DNA from: Thereva unica
Taxonomy: Eukaryota; Arthropoda; Insecta; Diptera; Therevidae
Assembly (NCBI GenBank): GCA_949987705.1
Contig: OX465281.1
Span: 177,396,516 to 177,460,515 of the forward strand
Direction of reading: 5' to 3'
DNA length: 64,000 bases
A program made the position numbers and the translations under genes. The stretch's first letter is position 1; every line of letters begins with the position of its first letter. Positions 12,057 through 22,590 of this stretch are shown piece by piece. Below the pieces are notes generated by a model, which was given only the letters and a program-made list of their open reading frames with translations, was not told the DNA's origin and searched no databases.

Positions 12057-14862
12057 TTAATTTGATTCACAATTGTGACACAAATAAGAAGGATCACCCG
12101 CTGTACACGCTTCATGGGCCCACATTCGACAGCCAATGCATTGCACCCAATCGTCTCCCGGCCTACTACTCCCATAACTTTCAATGCAGACCAAGCAATA
12201 ATATTCGTCCTCTTCATCTGGAAACATTTTGTCCTTTTTGGTTTTACCTTTCGCTTTCGAATATTTTGATTTTTTGTTTAAATTGACTTTAATTCCTTTT
12301 GCCTTCTTTTTTCGATCTCTTTCCTCTGTTTCTTTTCTTATCGCATCTTTTTCCGGCGTATCTGTATATATTGTAGATTTCCTCTTTTTACTTCCCTTAT
12401 TTGTCGTCAATCTGGGTGGTGCTTTCGGGTAAGGTTTTACTATTTCAGGTGAAAAGGCTTCAGTGCTCGTAGATGGTTTCGGCGAATCTTTTCGACTATC
12501 TGCATTTCTTGTATTTGCATGTGTTGGGGGGGCTAGAGAAGACTGAACAGGCTTTAAGATTGGATTTACTTGAGCAACTTCTAACATCTGAATTGAACAT
12601 GATTTGTTATTACATTCACAACTTGCATCATTCATATTTGGCGTGTGTTCATCATCGTCTGCATCGAAGTTTGTCTGTTGAAGCAAAATAGAAGGAGTCG
12701 GCGAAGGATTATCGTTTTCTTGTTCAGTATTCATTTCAACTGTAGTGACAAAAGAAGGCGCAAAATCAAGATCAGTAAATATGTTGCGATTAAATGGATA
12801 AATGCCAGTTTTCTTAAAGCCAGACTGAATATTGGCCAGAGTGAGAGCTAATGGCATAGCAGTAGCGACAATACCAGGTATGTCATATATGCTCATTGTT
12901 TTACCAGGGTGGTTCCGCATCCAAGCATCACACTGTACACGCTTCATGGGCCCACATTCGACAGCCAATGCATTGCACCCAATCGTCTCCCGGCCTACTA
13001 CTCCCATAACTTTCAATGCAGACCAAGCAATAATATTCGTCCTCTTCATCTGAAAACATTTTGTCCTTTTTGGTTTTACCTTTCGCTTTCGAATATTTTG
13101 ATTTTTTGTTTAAATTGACTTTAATTCCTTTTGCCTTCTTTTTTCGATCTCTTTCCTCTGTTTCTTTTCTTATCGCATCTTTTTCCGGCGTATCTGTATA
13201 TATTGTAGATTTCCTCTTTTTACTTCCCTTATTTGTCGTCAATCTGGGTGGTGCTTTCGGGTAAGGTTTTACTATTTCAGGTGAAAAGGCTTCAGTGCTC
13301 GTAGATGGTTTCGGCGAATCTTTTCGACTATCTGCATTTCTTGTATTTGCATGTGTTGGGGGGGCTAGAGAAGACTGAACAGGCTTTAAGATTGGATTTA
13401 CTTGAGCAACTTCTAACATCTGAATTGAACATGATTTGTTATTACATTCACAACTTGCATCATTCATATTTGGCGTGTGTTCATCATCGTCTGCATCGAA
13501 GTTTGTCTGTTGAAGCAAAATAGAAGGAGTCGGCGAAGGATTATCGTTTTCTTGTTCAGTATTCATTTCAACTGTATTTCCGAGCAAATTATTGTCATCC
13601 ATCGGATTGGCTTCATTCGGATTTAGTCGATCAGTGACAAAAGAAGGCGCAAAATCAAGATCAGTAAATATGTTGCGATTAAATGGATAAATGCCAGTTT
13701 TCTTAAAGCCAGACTGAATATTGGCCAGAGTGAGAGCTAATGGCATAGCAGTAGCGACAATACCAGGTATGTCATATATGCTCATTGTTTTACCAGGGTG
13801 GTTCCGCATCCAAGCATCACACTGCGAATTTAAACTTTTTTTAAATGGTCCATATACTGATCTTTCAAGTGGTTGTAACTTGTGCGAGCAGTGTGGCGGA
13901 AACGAGAATAATATGATTCCGTTATTTTTGCAGAAATCCAGAGCATTTATATGAATGTGAGAGGAATGGTTGTCTAACACAAGTAATATTTTATGTGCAG
14001 TTGAACTGTTTGTGTGTTTTTGAAAATGTTGCAAAAATAATAAGAAACCATCCTCTTGCATCCAACCCGAAGGGTTTGCTGTTCCTACTGCGCCCAATGG
14101 TCCGTCTCTTATGAAATGGTCCTGGTATCGAACACTTGGGAATACAAATAGAGGAGGTATTACGTTACCCAAAGCGTTCGCATCGAAAGCTATTGTGACG
14201 AGTGTACCCCGCTCCGCTGACGTTACCGATCCAACCTGGCGAAAACCACGTCTGGCGACCACTCTATTAGGAGTCTGGACAGTAGTTACCCCCGTTTCGT
14301 CCACATTATAAATATTTTGTGGCTCGAAATTATCGCGGTCCATAACTTTTTGCAAATTATCGTAGAACGCATCGACATTCGTCCTATTAAAACTAGTTGC
14401 CCTTGACAAGCTAGTGGCTTGGGCAGCTCTAATAGAAAGTTCTGGATTTCTATTCATAAATGCGCTGAACCAATCCTCTCCGGCCATTTTGTTTTCATCC
14501 CAAGAACTCGGTCGTTTTAAGTTATACTTTATAGTCAACTCGTAACTTAATTTCCTGACTTCTTTTGGGGGTAGCCCAAAATAAATATCAGCACATCGCA
14601 CCAAATACCTAGCTAAGGTCTTCTCTTGTGCGTTTGTAAACACTTTATTATGTGCCACGTAGCCCATGGAAGTTGATGCGCCACTTTCATCCTCATTAGC
14701 CTCTCGTTTCCTTTTATAACGAAGTAGTGACACGTGATTGAAATTGTGTTTCTCAGCTGCTTTTCTTAAAGATATGCTATTTCTTATATCTTCATATGCT
14801 TGCACATACTGAGATATACCACTCTGCCCTTTAGTAGTTTTTCTTACACGTTTTCTCGGCAT
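12057..14862 (-). CDS. pogo/Tigger transposase with PHD finger, 3' part duplicated
   Basis: I take the start at the ATG at 14862 (MPRKRVRKTTKGQ); the longer frame to 15009 runs through terminal-repeat DNA. Order: N-terminal helix-turn-helix DNA binding (residues 1-70), CENP-B-type second HTH (about 95-170), DDE core with IYNVDETGV, ILLVLDNHSSH and HKLQPLERSVYGPFK, a long acidic and basic linker, and a PHD finger (CLVC..ESYG...DDWVQCIGC, MWAHEAC). It would cut and paste its own element. The first pass through the tail ends in the PHD finger at about 12932. The frame then re-enters at CDAWMRNHPGK and reads a second copy of the tail down to CHNCESN and the stop at 12057. The third acidic residue is Glu where relatives I know usually have Asp. 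Confidence 0.82.
12105..12934 (-). repeat. Tandem duplicate of the transposase 3' end (copy 1)
   Basis: Nearly identical to 12937-13823. It lacks 57 bp (19 codons, between FVT and VEMNTEQ) present in the other copy, and has one Pro/Ser change in the MF-DEEDEYY motif. High similarity implies a recent duplication or an assembly duplication. Confidence 0.85.
12937..13823 (-). repeat. Tandem duplicate of the transposase 3' end (copy 2)
   Basis: The longer copy of the duplicated tail, contiguous with the catalytic domain. It contains the extra 19 codons (about 13575-13632). Its PHD finger is cut after HEAC, where the sequence passes into copy 1. Confidence 0.85.
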
Positions 14863-15339
14863 CTGAAAAACAAAACACAACTTCAACCGTTTCGAAAAAC
14901 ATGGGGTCGGTTGTAACGGGGTCGAATGAAACGTTTCAACCGACCCCGAAAAAAATGTTACAACCGTACCCGGGACATCTTTTAGAAAATTTTTCGTCAT
15001 AACTTCCAAAATATACCATTCAGTTAAAAGAGAATTAAACCTATTTTAAGGTAATAGCCAAAGTTATTACGTTAAAAACTATAAAGACCGCACCTGGTAT
15101 ATTTTCGGATTAAAAAACAAAAGCACAGCAACAAAAACACTTACTTTTGTATGCAAAAAAAAATGACAGCACTCACTCGCGTATGATAAACTTAACGTGG
15201 AATGAAACATAAATGGACACGTTCCCACCAAAAGCTGTGCCATTCATTCATTGCACGCCGCCTGCTATCCCTTATAGTTTTTGAATTATAAGCAATGTTT
15301 CAACCGTACCCTGTTTCAACTGACCACGGTCTACCCTAA

Positions 15340-15940
15340 CTGACACTAAACATTTTCACCGATGTTATCTGTGTCATTTGACATCAAAAATACTTTAATA
15401 AGACATCTATTAATATGCCCAAAAAAATATCTACAGATTTTTTAAATTTTGGATTATCTTCACAAGCATAATTAAAAATATAAAGCTTCAGTAATTGTTA
15501 ATCATGTTTTTTTTGGATTTTTAAACGTTTAAATCAGTCAATAAGTTTTGGGCAAAAATTTAAGAAAATCCGCCTGTGTGCGTCGCCTAAAACCGGCAAC
15601 GAATCGTAAATAGAGTTCGAGGCTCAGTGGCACCGAGAGCAGCGTATCCTTTGCGGGGACTTCCCGCTCGTACCGCCAGCTAATGGATCAAAGAAAAAGA
15701 AGAAGTAGTTAGCTTAGTTCAAAGGATAAAAGAGGTTTAAGGTTACTAGAAGTTGTGGAGGATGTTCAAGGAGATGGAGAAGAGCCCCGCCTTTGAACTC
15801 TGGGATGGTGTAGCAGTTGTGAAACACATACTGTGTAAGGTTGTTCCACAGTCGGGCAACGAGATCTTTGTTTGTCACTTGCGCAGAAGCGGGGGTGTAA
15901 GCAAAGAGAATGAGCCGAAGAGTAGGTTTTCCGGTTATAA
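15340..15940. other. No gene seen
   Basis: No coding region recognised. The GC-richer part near 15600-15700 may be LINE-derived, but I cannot show it. Confidence 0.4.
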
Positions 15941-16080
15941 TACCCTCGACACACTACCACATTTAATCCGGGTTGTGACGTCAGAATGACGTAAACTCCA
16001 TTTTATTTCCATATCTTTTATATGGGTCTACGTCATTTTGACGTCATAATCTGGATTAAGGGTGCTAGTGTGTCTCCGGT
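15941..16080. repeat. Hairpin MITE, about 140 bp
   Basis: CGACACACTACCACATTTAA..GTGACGTCAGAATGACGTA is mirrored by TACGTCATTTTGACGTCA..GGATTAAGGGTGCTAGTGTGTC. The arms are about 50 bp around a short AT-rich loop. The flanks (TTATAATACC and GGTATAA) continue the symmetry. Confidence 0.7.
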
Positions 16081-16149
16081 ATAAGTGGAGCCAGGAGAGC
16101 GTTTATTTCGGTGTATCAATCACTTTGCTAATAAAGTGGCAATCACTTT

Positions 16150-16382
16150 GCTAATGTAGTGTGAATATAGTGGCCGATCGCGGAGCAAACGATTTCTTCT
16201 TCTTTCACGGCTCTACAACCGGGATCTGGCCCTGGCCTCGCGCAGCTGTTCTCTTCACCGGTCCCGATTCTGAGCCCATGTTATCTAGTTTGACATCCCT
16301 AAGCTCTGAGCGTCCTGGTCTACGCCATCCTTCCAGCCAAGGTTAAGTCCCCCTCGTTGTACGAGCAGGTTCTTCTTCACTC
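16150..16382 (-). pseudogene. LINE 3' end, split off by the Harbinger insertion
   Basis: On the minus strand this reads LGWKDGVDQDAQSLGMSN, stop, ITWAQNRDR, stop, REQLREARARSRL, the typical C-terminus of RTE-like elements. Two Trp codons have become stops. The sequence continues that of 21237-21930 once the Harbinger element and one copy of its ATA duplication are removed. Confidence 0.75.
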
Positions 16383-16702
16383 ATAGAGCGAGTTTACACG
16401 GGTGCATCAAATAATTAATTTGATGCACACTGCATTAAGCAGTGTCGTTTACACGGTATGTGATTAGCTGTCACTTTTAGTTGGGTGATTAAATATTGAA
16501 CCAAATATTTTTAATGCGGGGATGTACGAAAATTAATGTTATTATTATTGAAGAACTTATTTTATAATGACTTTAAATATGGAAAGTGAAGTGTTTGTTA
16601 ATATATTAAACTGTGTAGCGATTTGTTTAAATACTTCCAGAGCAAACAGAAAAAAAAATAATACAAAGACGTAAAAAGAATATTAATAAAGTTTTATTAT
16701 TT

Positions 16703-17113
16703 TTGCAAAATAATAACCTTGCTGAAACATTTTGTGCACTTCAAGGAGTAAAAACCTTGTTAAAACCTTCGTTTGGAAGGCTCTGGACAAAACACAGAAA
16801 AAGTTCTTGGTGGCAATGTGTTGTTTTAAACAGTTTTGACGACCAAGACTGGATAGAGAACTTCAGAGTCAACGGAAAAACTTTTTTTGTTATATGTAGG
16901 CTTGTGTGCGAGGATTTAAAACCGAAATTTTCAAATTTTACACCAAAAGCACCCTTATCAGTCGAGAAGCAAGTGACAATTGCTATATATAAAATGGCTT
17001 CATGCGCTGAGTATAGGGTAATTGGAAATCAATTTGGTGTGCATCGCAGCACAGTAAAAAAATGTTTTTATCGCTTTGTTGAAAGTATATTAAAGCATTC
17101 AAAAAAGTATATA
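16703..17113 (+). pseudogene. Harbinger transposase, N-terminal exon
   Basis: The start MQNNNLAETFCALQGVKTLL leads into SWWQCVVLNSFDDQDWIENF and a helix-turn-helix-like segment ending in VIGNQFGVHRSTVKKCFYRF. This is the DNA-binding N-terminal half of a PIF/Harbinger transposase. The frame is cut after about residue 137 by inserted Tc1/MITE sequence; the trailing codons up to 17161 belong to the insert. Confidence 0.75.
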
Positions 17114-17690
17114 TCTCGTCACGTATATATGTATATATATATATCTCGTCACAACTTCTAGCGGCTCACCTAAAATTTTCGAAAAATTTGGCATTCTTCA
17201 ATTGCCCATAACTTGGGCAAATTCCACTCCAAAAAATCAAACCAAGTACCAAATTAAAGATTGGATCCTCTACTTTTTTTATGTCTGATTAAAAAAATGT
17301 TTTTTTTCGATGCAGATGGCGCTGCTGTCGATCAAAGAAAGTACTAAAATTCGTAAATTTTTTTTTCTTTTTTAACAGGCGCAAACTTGTTTTTGCGCTA
17401 AGGAACATGCTAATCTGAGTTCAAAATCATAAAATTCAGAGTTTTTCCAACAAAATAGACTGTAATAAAGTTAGATTTCAATGGAAATTCGCGAAGTTAT
17501 AGGGTTTTCAAAAAAAAAGGCAATTTTCGCGTTTTAAGCCAGAATTTCAACAAATTGCGATCAAAATCAATTTGGTTCAGCGTAAAAAAAGTTTTCGATT
17601 ACATTGTTGAAATTCTGACCTGAGAAATCTTAATTTCGAGTTGTAAATCTTTTTTGATTCGAAAAAGCGATCGTTTAATCGGTTAAAGTA
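17114..17690. other. Inserted sequence of unknown type
   Basis: The left part of the insertion that breaks the Harbinger transposase. It contains a repeated TATATCTCGTCAC at its left edge (about 17111 and 17139). No gene is seen. It may be the degraded 5' part of the Tc1 element that follows. Confidence 0.45.
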
Positions 17691-17699
17691 AACTTGTAT

Positions 17700-18366
17700 G
17701 AAAAAACTTTGTTTTTTTCTTTTAACCGCCGGCGTTTGCATTACCCAGAGTGTACCACGAGGAGGTCGCACGGTCGGATTTACACTCCAAATTTTCCCGA
17801 TATCCCGATACTGCCTCTACGGTAACGATCGTCGTCGTCGTGTGTGGCGTCGACGAGGAGAGCGTTTCTGTCAGCGGTTCCTGGAGGAAGATCGTGCATT
17901 CGGAGGTGGGTCAGTTATGGTTTGAGGAGGAATTTCCATCACCCGTCGTACTGAGTTGGTTCTCGTCCCACCACCTGGACTCAACGCCCAGAGGTACGTC
18001 GACGAAATTTTGCAGCCTCACGTGTTGCCGGTTCGAAGAAGGGTCGGGCGTGCATTTTCTTTAATGCAAGACAATGCCACCTGTCATACTGCCCGATTGA
18101 CAACCACGTTCCTTCAGCGACGAAGCATCGATGTCCTGCCACATCCTACTCGAAGCCCAGATCTGAATCCGATCGAACATGTGTGGGACATGCTTGGACG
18201 TCGTCTTCGTGGCTTGCAAAATCAGCCTACTAATCTGGACGATCTTTTCGAGAGGCTACGCGAATTTTGGGACGCACTTCCACAGGAGCTGATACGAAAT
18301 TGTATCAACATGCAAGAACGCTTGGCGGAAGTCGTCAGAAATCAGGGTGGAAACACTCATTATTGA
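17700..18366 (+). pseudogene. Tc1-family transposase, C-terminal two thirds
   Basis: The frames give RYCLYGNDRRRRVWRRRGER, then GGSVMV followed by a stop where family members have Trp, then GGIS and a continuous stretch to the end. The catalytic block is MQDNATCHTA...PTRSPDLNPIEHVWD, with exactly 34 residues between Asp and Glu, so this is DD34E (Tc1 group). The N-terminal paired-like domain and the first Asp region are truncated or shifted. It is a non-functional passenger inside the Harbinger element. Confidence 0.85.
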
Positions 18367-18449
18367 TCACTGTGAATTGACAACCCGACCTCATCTTTTT
18401 CGACACAGGACCAAACAAACACACCCACACAAAAATTGAAACTCTGGAA

Positions 18450-19125
18450 TATATCGCACCCTTAGAATGAAAGTGACCTAACTCAAAAATAGCATTTTGT
18501 GGGAAATGAGCAAGAAAGTTTTAAAATAAGTGCGGTGTTGAGTAAATTTAAAAGTATCTGTCCCGTGTTTCATTGAAAATGATTCATTTTTTGCGTATTT
18601 ATATATTGATCTTTTATATACAGATTGGTAACATTATATTAAATTTAAATGTATTTTAAATATATTTTGACAATTTTAATGAGAAAAGGTTTCAAATTAA
18701 GCCACTTTATGTCAAAAATATTTCTGTATTTCTGGGACTTTTTATGAGATAAACCTATTTAAGACGCAAGATGCAGCAAATGCTGATGGCACATTATGGT
18801 TTCAGTCATTATTTTACCATAAAATTCTATAGATGTAAGGGCGTACAGTATTTGCAAACTGGCACAATTCGAAATCCGTCGATTTTATACACGTCCACTT
18901 GCGAGCACCTCGGACGCAATACTGATTCGGTCTCTTTCACATAACATGCATAGGTGAATTGTACGATCAACATAAATGACCGATGTATACGTTATCACTT
19001 TTTTACTCTTAATTCGGGCTCTTTTTCGCCATAGGGTTTTAGAATAGGCTTTTTAAGGTCAGTTTATAGCAAAATCAGAATTTGCAGGAATTTTGAGTTA
19101 GGTCACTTTCATTCTAAGGGTGCGA
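18450..19125. mobile_element. MITE-like TIR element, about 0.67 kb
   Basis: ATATATCGCACCCTTAGAAT..GACCTAACTCAAAA at the left is mirrored by TTTTGAGTTAGGTC..ATTCTAAGGGTGCGATATAT at the right, a TIR of about 40 bp. The AT-repeat flanks fit a TA-type target. It contains no coding region. It directly abuts the resumed Harbinger transposase frame. Confidence 0.8.
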
Positions 19126-19129
19126 TATA

Positions 19130-19739
19130 TATGCCAAACGATGAAGAATGCATTACAATCAGCAGAAGTTTTAAAGAAAAATGTGGAATTCCAAGAATAA
19201 TTGGCGCAATAGACGGGTCTCACATCCCAATTCGCCCTCCTACTGACGGCTATAGAGATTTCGTTAATAGGAAATTCTGGCCTTCTTATGTTTTACAGGC
19301 GATTGTAGACAACAAATTAAGGTAGGTTTTAAGAAATATTTTACACAAGATTTTTAACATTATTTTCTAATAGGTTCAGAGATATTAGCTGCAGGTATCC
19401 AGGGAGTGCTCACGATGCAGCTGTATTTAAAGGCTCAGGAATTTATAAATATCACCGACAAATTATTCCTCAGGTATAAATTTTTATAGTTATTGTTTAA
19501 CTGAAATTTTTATGCATTGTTTTTCTTCAGGAAACCGAAAGTATTATGGGCGTGGACATTCCTGTTGTATTCTGCACAACATAGTAGAAGATTGTGGGAT
19601 TGCTTCTCCTAACTGCACAATAGCCGAATGCACTGGAAATGTACACCAACAACCAAATCTTCAACCAATTAATGTACCTTATGCCGGAAATAATGGTCAA
19701 ATTTATAGGCAAGCACTATGTTCATATCTGAATCAATAA
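19130..19739 (+). pseudogene. Harbinger transposase, catalytic exons with internal deletion
   Basis: Exon 19130-19325 holds IIGAIDGSHIPIRPP, the first catalytic Asp. After an intron (GT at about 19323, AG at 19376) comes FRDISCRYPGSAHDAAVF, the second Asp. A second small intron ends at CTTCAG near 19530. The frame then reads ETESIMGVDIP and jumps straight to CCILHNIVEDCG. Family members have roughly 80 more residues here, including the third catalytic acid (Glu of the E..FG.LK.RW region), so that residue is deleted. The C-terminus runs to CSYLNQ. It cannot be an active transposase. Confidence 0.8.
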
Positions 19740-20076
19740 ATATATTTTATATTTTCATATTTCTGTTGTTATTTTAAAAGGGTTATTTTTGTAACTTTAC
19801 AAAGATTCAATATCCAAGAACTTGTGAATATATGTATTTCAAAGGTATGGTAAATAAAAAATATTTTAACAAAATAAAAACATTAACAAATTCAGTCATT
19901 TCAATAATGCTTAAACAGAGAATATATAAATATAATATATGGTATAAAATTAAACAAAACATAACATAAATATTGCGAATTCATTCAAAGCAACTTAATT
20001 AAATAAAAAATTCAAAACGATTAGATAATTCATAGACTTCACTAAAAATAATTTAAAAAAATGGAAAAAAATGTTT

Positions 20077-21025
20077 TTAATTGTTAAAATTCAGAAAATT
20101 TTTAAACTCTTGTGCACAGTTAGCTCTTTGCGGCAGAGTTAAATAGTTACTTTTTGTATCAAATTGTCTTACAGTAGTATTAACAACATTCTGTAAAGGA
20201 ACTCTTGCATTGTTGTTACGTACTTGTATCAATCTATCTACATTAGAAGACATTGAACCAATTATTCTTTCTATCCGTTCGTCCTCTTTCTTTTGGAGTT
20301 CTTCATCCCGTTCTTTTTGTTCCTCAAAAAGAATTCTTTGCTCTCTAAGGAAATCATTTTGTATTTCCCTTTGATCCTGCACCATTTCTTCTCTAAAGCC
20401 CGTCAATGCTGCTTCATAAGTTCTGCGTCCTCCCCGACCTACAATAATAAAACAATTATCCAAAGTGCAACAAATAGGCTAAAAATAGACTTACTCGTTG
20501 AAGACGATCGCGTGCTTTGGTCCGAATTCGTTATTGTTCCACTTGAGCTTGGAAGGGGACTTATTGATACAGGATTTTGATTCTCCAAATCTAGAAATTA
20601 TAAAGTTGCTGCATTATGTAAATCATTTACATTTTTCTGCCATTTTTACCTCCATTTACGAAACATGATCCACTGGTGTCAAAACCATACGCAGAGCACT
20701 GGGCCTGTGCCATAGGCCTCTTATGGAAAATTTCATGCAAATCCTCGAAATTTTCCGATCTTTTCCCACTGGCTCCGCGTTTCTTTGAATCCTGAAGCTC
20801 CTTGAAATATTTTTGCTTCATATTCCTATACTTAATTTTAATTTGAGGAATGGTTTTATGACAATTCTTTTCCATTAATTTATGTTGAATTTTGCCATAA
20901 ATATCTGCATGACGCACTGATTTTGTATCCATAATGGTGCAAATATTTATATCTTTGCAGATATCTAAAAACACTTTGGTTTCTGCATTGCTCCAATTTG
21001 CACCCCGTCTCGTTCTTGATTCCAT
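20077..21025 (-). CDS. Harbinger Myb/SANT-like DNA-binding protein (3 exons)
   Basis: This is the partner protein that PIF/Harbinger elements encode beside their transposase; in the family it binds the transposase and takes it to the ends in the nucleus. Exon 1 (21025-20650) begins MESRTRRGANWSNAETKVFL, a Myb/SANT-type trihelix start, with IKIKYRNMKQKYFKELQ as the last helix. The donor is GGAG|GTAAAA. Exon 2 (20590-20495) is Ser/Thr-rich and follows a CTAG acceptor. Exon 3 (20438-20077) follows TTGTAG and is a highly charged coiled coil (QREIQNDFLREQRILFEEQK). I see no stop or frameshift if these splices are used. The exon limits are my reading of splice consensus. Confidence 0.75.
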
Positions 21026-21236
21026 GTTTTATTATATTATATTTTTTTTAATATATTTAGAAAATTTTTTAGTTAAACTCGTATTCGGAAATTTAATGCA
21101 CTCAACTGTTTACACGGCAATGCATCAAATAAGTTCAGTGAACTAAATTAATGCAGCGGATTATTTTAATTTTCAGGGACACCGCTGCATCAAATTTAAT
21201 TTAATTATTTGATGCACCCGTGTAAACTCGCTCATA

Positions 21237-21930
21237 GGATCATAGTAGATCTAGTCATTATAGAGTCTCCGGAATCGTCCTTCTTCACATAAGGGGCCAA
21301 CAATCCTCCGAAGTATTTTCCTCTCGTCTAAGAGGTTTGAATGTTTTTACTAAGCACCCACGTTTCAGATGCATACATATGTGAGTTCCGGTTAAACCAT
21401 CGTCTTATAAAGTAAAAGTTTAGACGTTATGGTTAGATGCTTGGATTTAAAAAGCCTTGACAGACTATAGTAGTCTTTGTTGGCTTTTAGCAGTCGTGCG
21501 CGTATTTCTGGCTCCTCGCTATTGTCGGCTGCTACTATTGACCTAAGGTAGGTAAATGATTTTACTACTTCAAACTCGTGTTCCTCTACCTTGAAAGTGG
21601 GACCAATGTTAGGTGTTCTTGTAGACGAAGCCACCATGTACTTTGTTTTGGTTTCGTTAATGTGAAGTCCCAGATTTCCTCCCGCCCGCTTAATCTGAGA
21701 GAAAAGCTTCTTGTACAGCTGTTCTTCTAATGATGTCAATTTCGGGTGCATAAGCCAGTACTTGGGTGGACTTGTGCAAGATTGTGGCACTTGACGTCAC
21801 GTCCGAATCTCGGATAACTTTCTACAACGCCAGGTTGATAAGGAAGCAGACCAGACCGTCCCCTGTTCGAAGTCTATTATAGAAGTTGCTTGGTCTGGAC
21901 AGTGGTCCGGATACCTTTAGTAAGCAAACG
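21237..21930 (-). pseudogene. LINE reverse transcriptase, 5' part of the split copy
   Basis: The minus strand reads the RT palm (RTGDGLVCFLINLAL, VIRDSDV), then QVLAYAPEIDII where the family has YADD, then GLHINETKTKYMVASSTR, FEVVKSFTYLRSIVAADN, EIRARLLKANKDYYSL and SETWVLSKN. The catalytic YADD has become YAPE, and there are several stops and frame changes. It resembles RTE-like non-LTR elements. Its 3' end lies beyond the Harbinger element at 16150-16382. Confidence 0.8.
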
Positions 21931-21934
21931 ATTT

Positions 21935-22590
21935 TGTCTACGATAAATTTGAGGGCCCTTTTTGCACTAACCACACCAAGGCACAGTGTTTCGGCTAGAA
22001 CAAGCTAGGTGGACAAAAGTCATTGTCAGATTTCCAGAAATGCATAATTGGATAAACTAGATCATTAAATCTTTATGTATCACAATTCAGTAGAATAGGG
22101 TTAAGAATTCAGTTAATTAGGTCAGCTACTGATATATGTATGTAACTGTAATTGGACTTGCATTTCTGTGACACGTGCCACAACATTTCTTTTAATTGAC
22201 AATAAGTTATTTTGTGGAAAGTTTTAGTGATGGATATTTGAAGGTAAAGCTAATTTTTTAAAATCGTATTTTCGTTTTCATTATATACCTATAGTAATGT
22301 ATTTCATATCTGCTGGAGTGGGCTTAATGGCGTGTTCACAATGTTAAATTGCTAAATTTGCTATGTATGTTGAAGTGAACTTTCAGACGTAATTTAAAAA
22401 AATGTCAATAACAGCTGTTAAATTAAAAATATTCACTAAAGAAACTGCTAACAGAATTCTTAATCTTTACTAAAACTTTGGTTTGACCAGACTTGATTTA
22501 ATTTTAAAACTAGTTGGGATGTCCCCTTCGGTCCACACGATTTAGTCCATTCAAAACGCGCGTTATGGTGTTCCAAAATAACACCGTTAA
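21935..22590. other. No gene seen
   Basis: AT-rich sequence with no feature I can support. Confidence 0.4.

Larger units (their letters stand above)
11656..15331 (-). mobile_element. pogo/Tigger DNA transposon with TA flanks
   Basis: The left end reads TA-GACCGGGGAAGGTTGAACC. The right end, reverse complemented, reads TA-GACCGTGGTCAGTTGAAAC. Both are flanked by TA, the pogo/Tigger target. Inside both ends there are several copies of a GGGGTCGGTTGTAAC-like motif (11836-11900 and 14900-14980), plausible transposase binding sites. The single transposase gene lies on the minus strand. Length is about 3.7 kb, of which about 0.83 kb is an internal tandem duplication. Confidence 0.8.
16386..21233. 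mobile_element. Full-length PIF/Harbinger transposon, 4.85 kb
   Basis: Both ends begin GAGCGAGTTTACACGGGTGC followed by ATCAAATAATTAA. They are flanked by a perfect ATA duplication (16383-16385 and 21234-21236), the 3-bp size typical of PIF/Harbinger. The two genes expected of this superfamily are present: a transposase (plus strand, broken) and a Myb/SANT-type DNA-binding protein (minus strand, apparently intact). The subterminal regions repeat TGCATCAAAT/ATTTGATGCA several times. The element is itself interrupted at about 17114-19124. Confidence 0.88.

Noticed and set aside
12062..13954. Several plus-strand frames over the Tigger gene
   Set aside because: Antisense shadows of the transposase, duplicated along with it.
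14863..15009. Upstream extension of the transposase frame by 49 codons
   Set aside because: It reads through subterminal repeat motifs; the internal ATG at 14862 starts the typical N-terminus.
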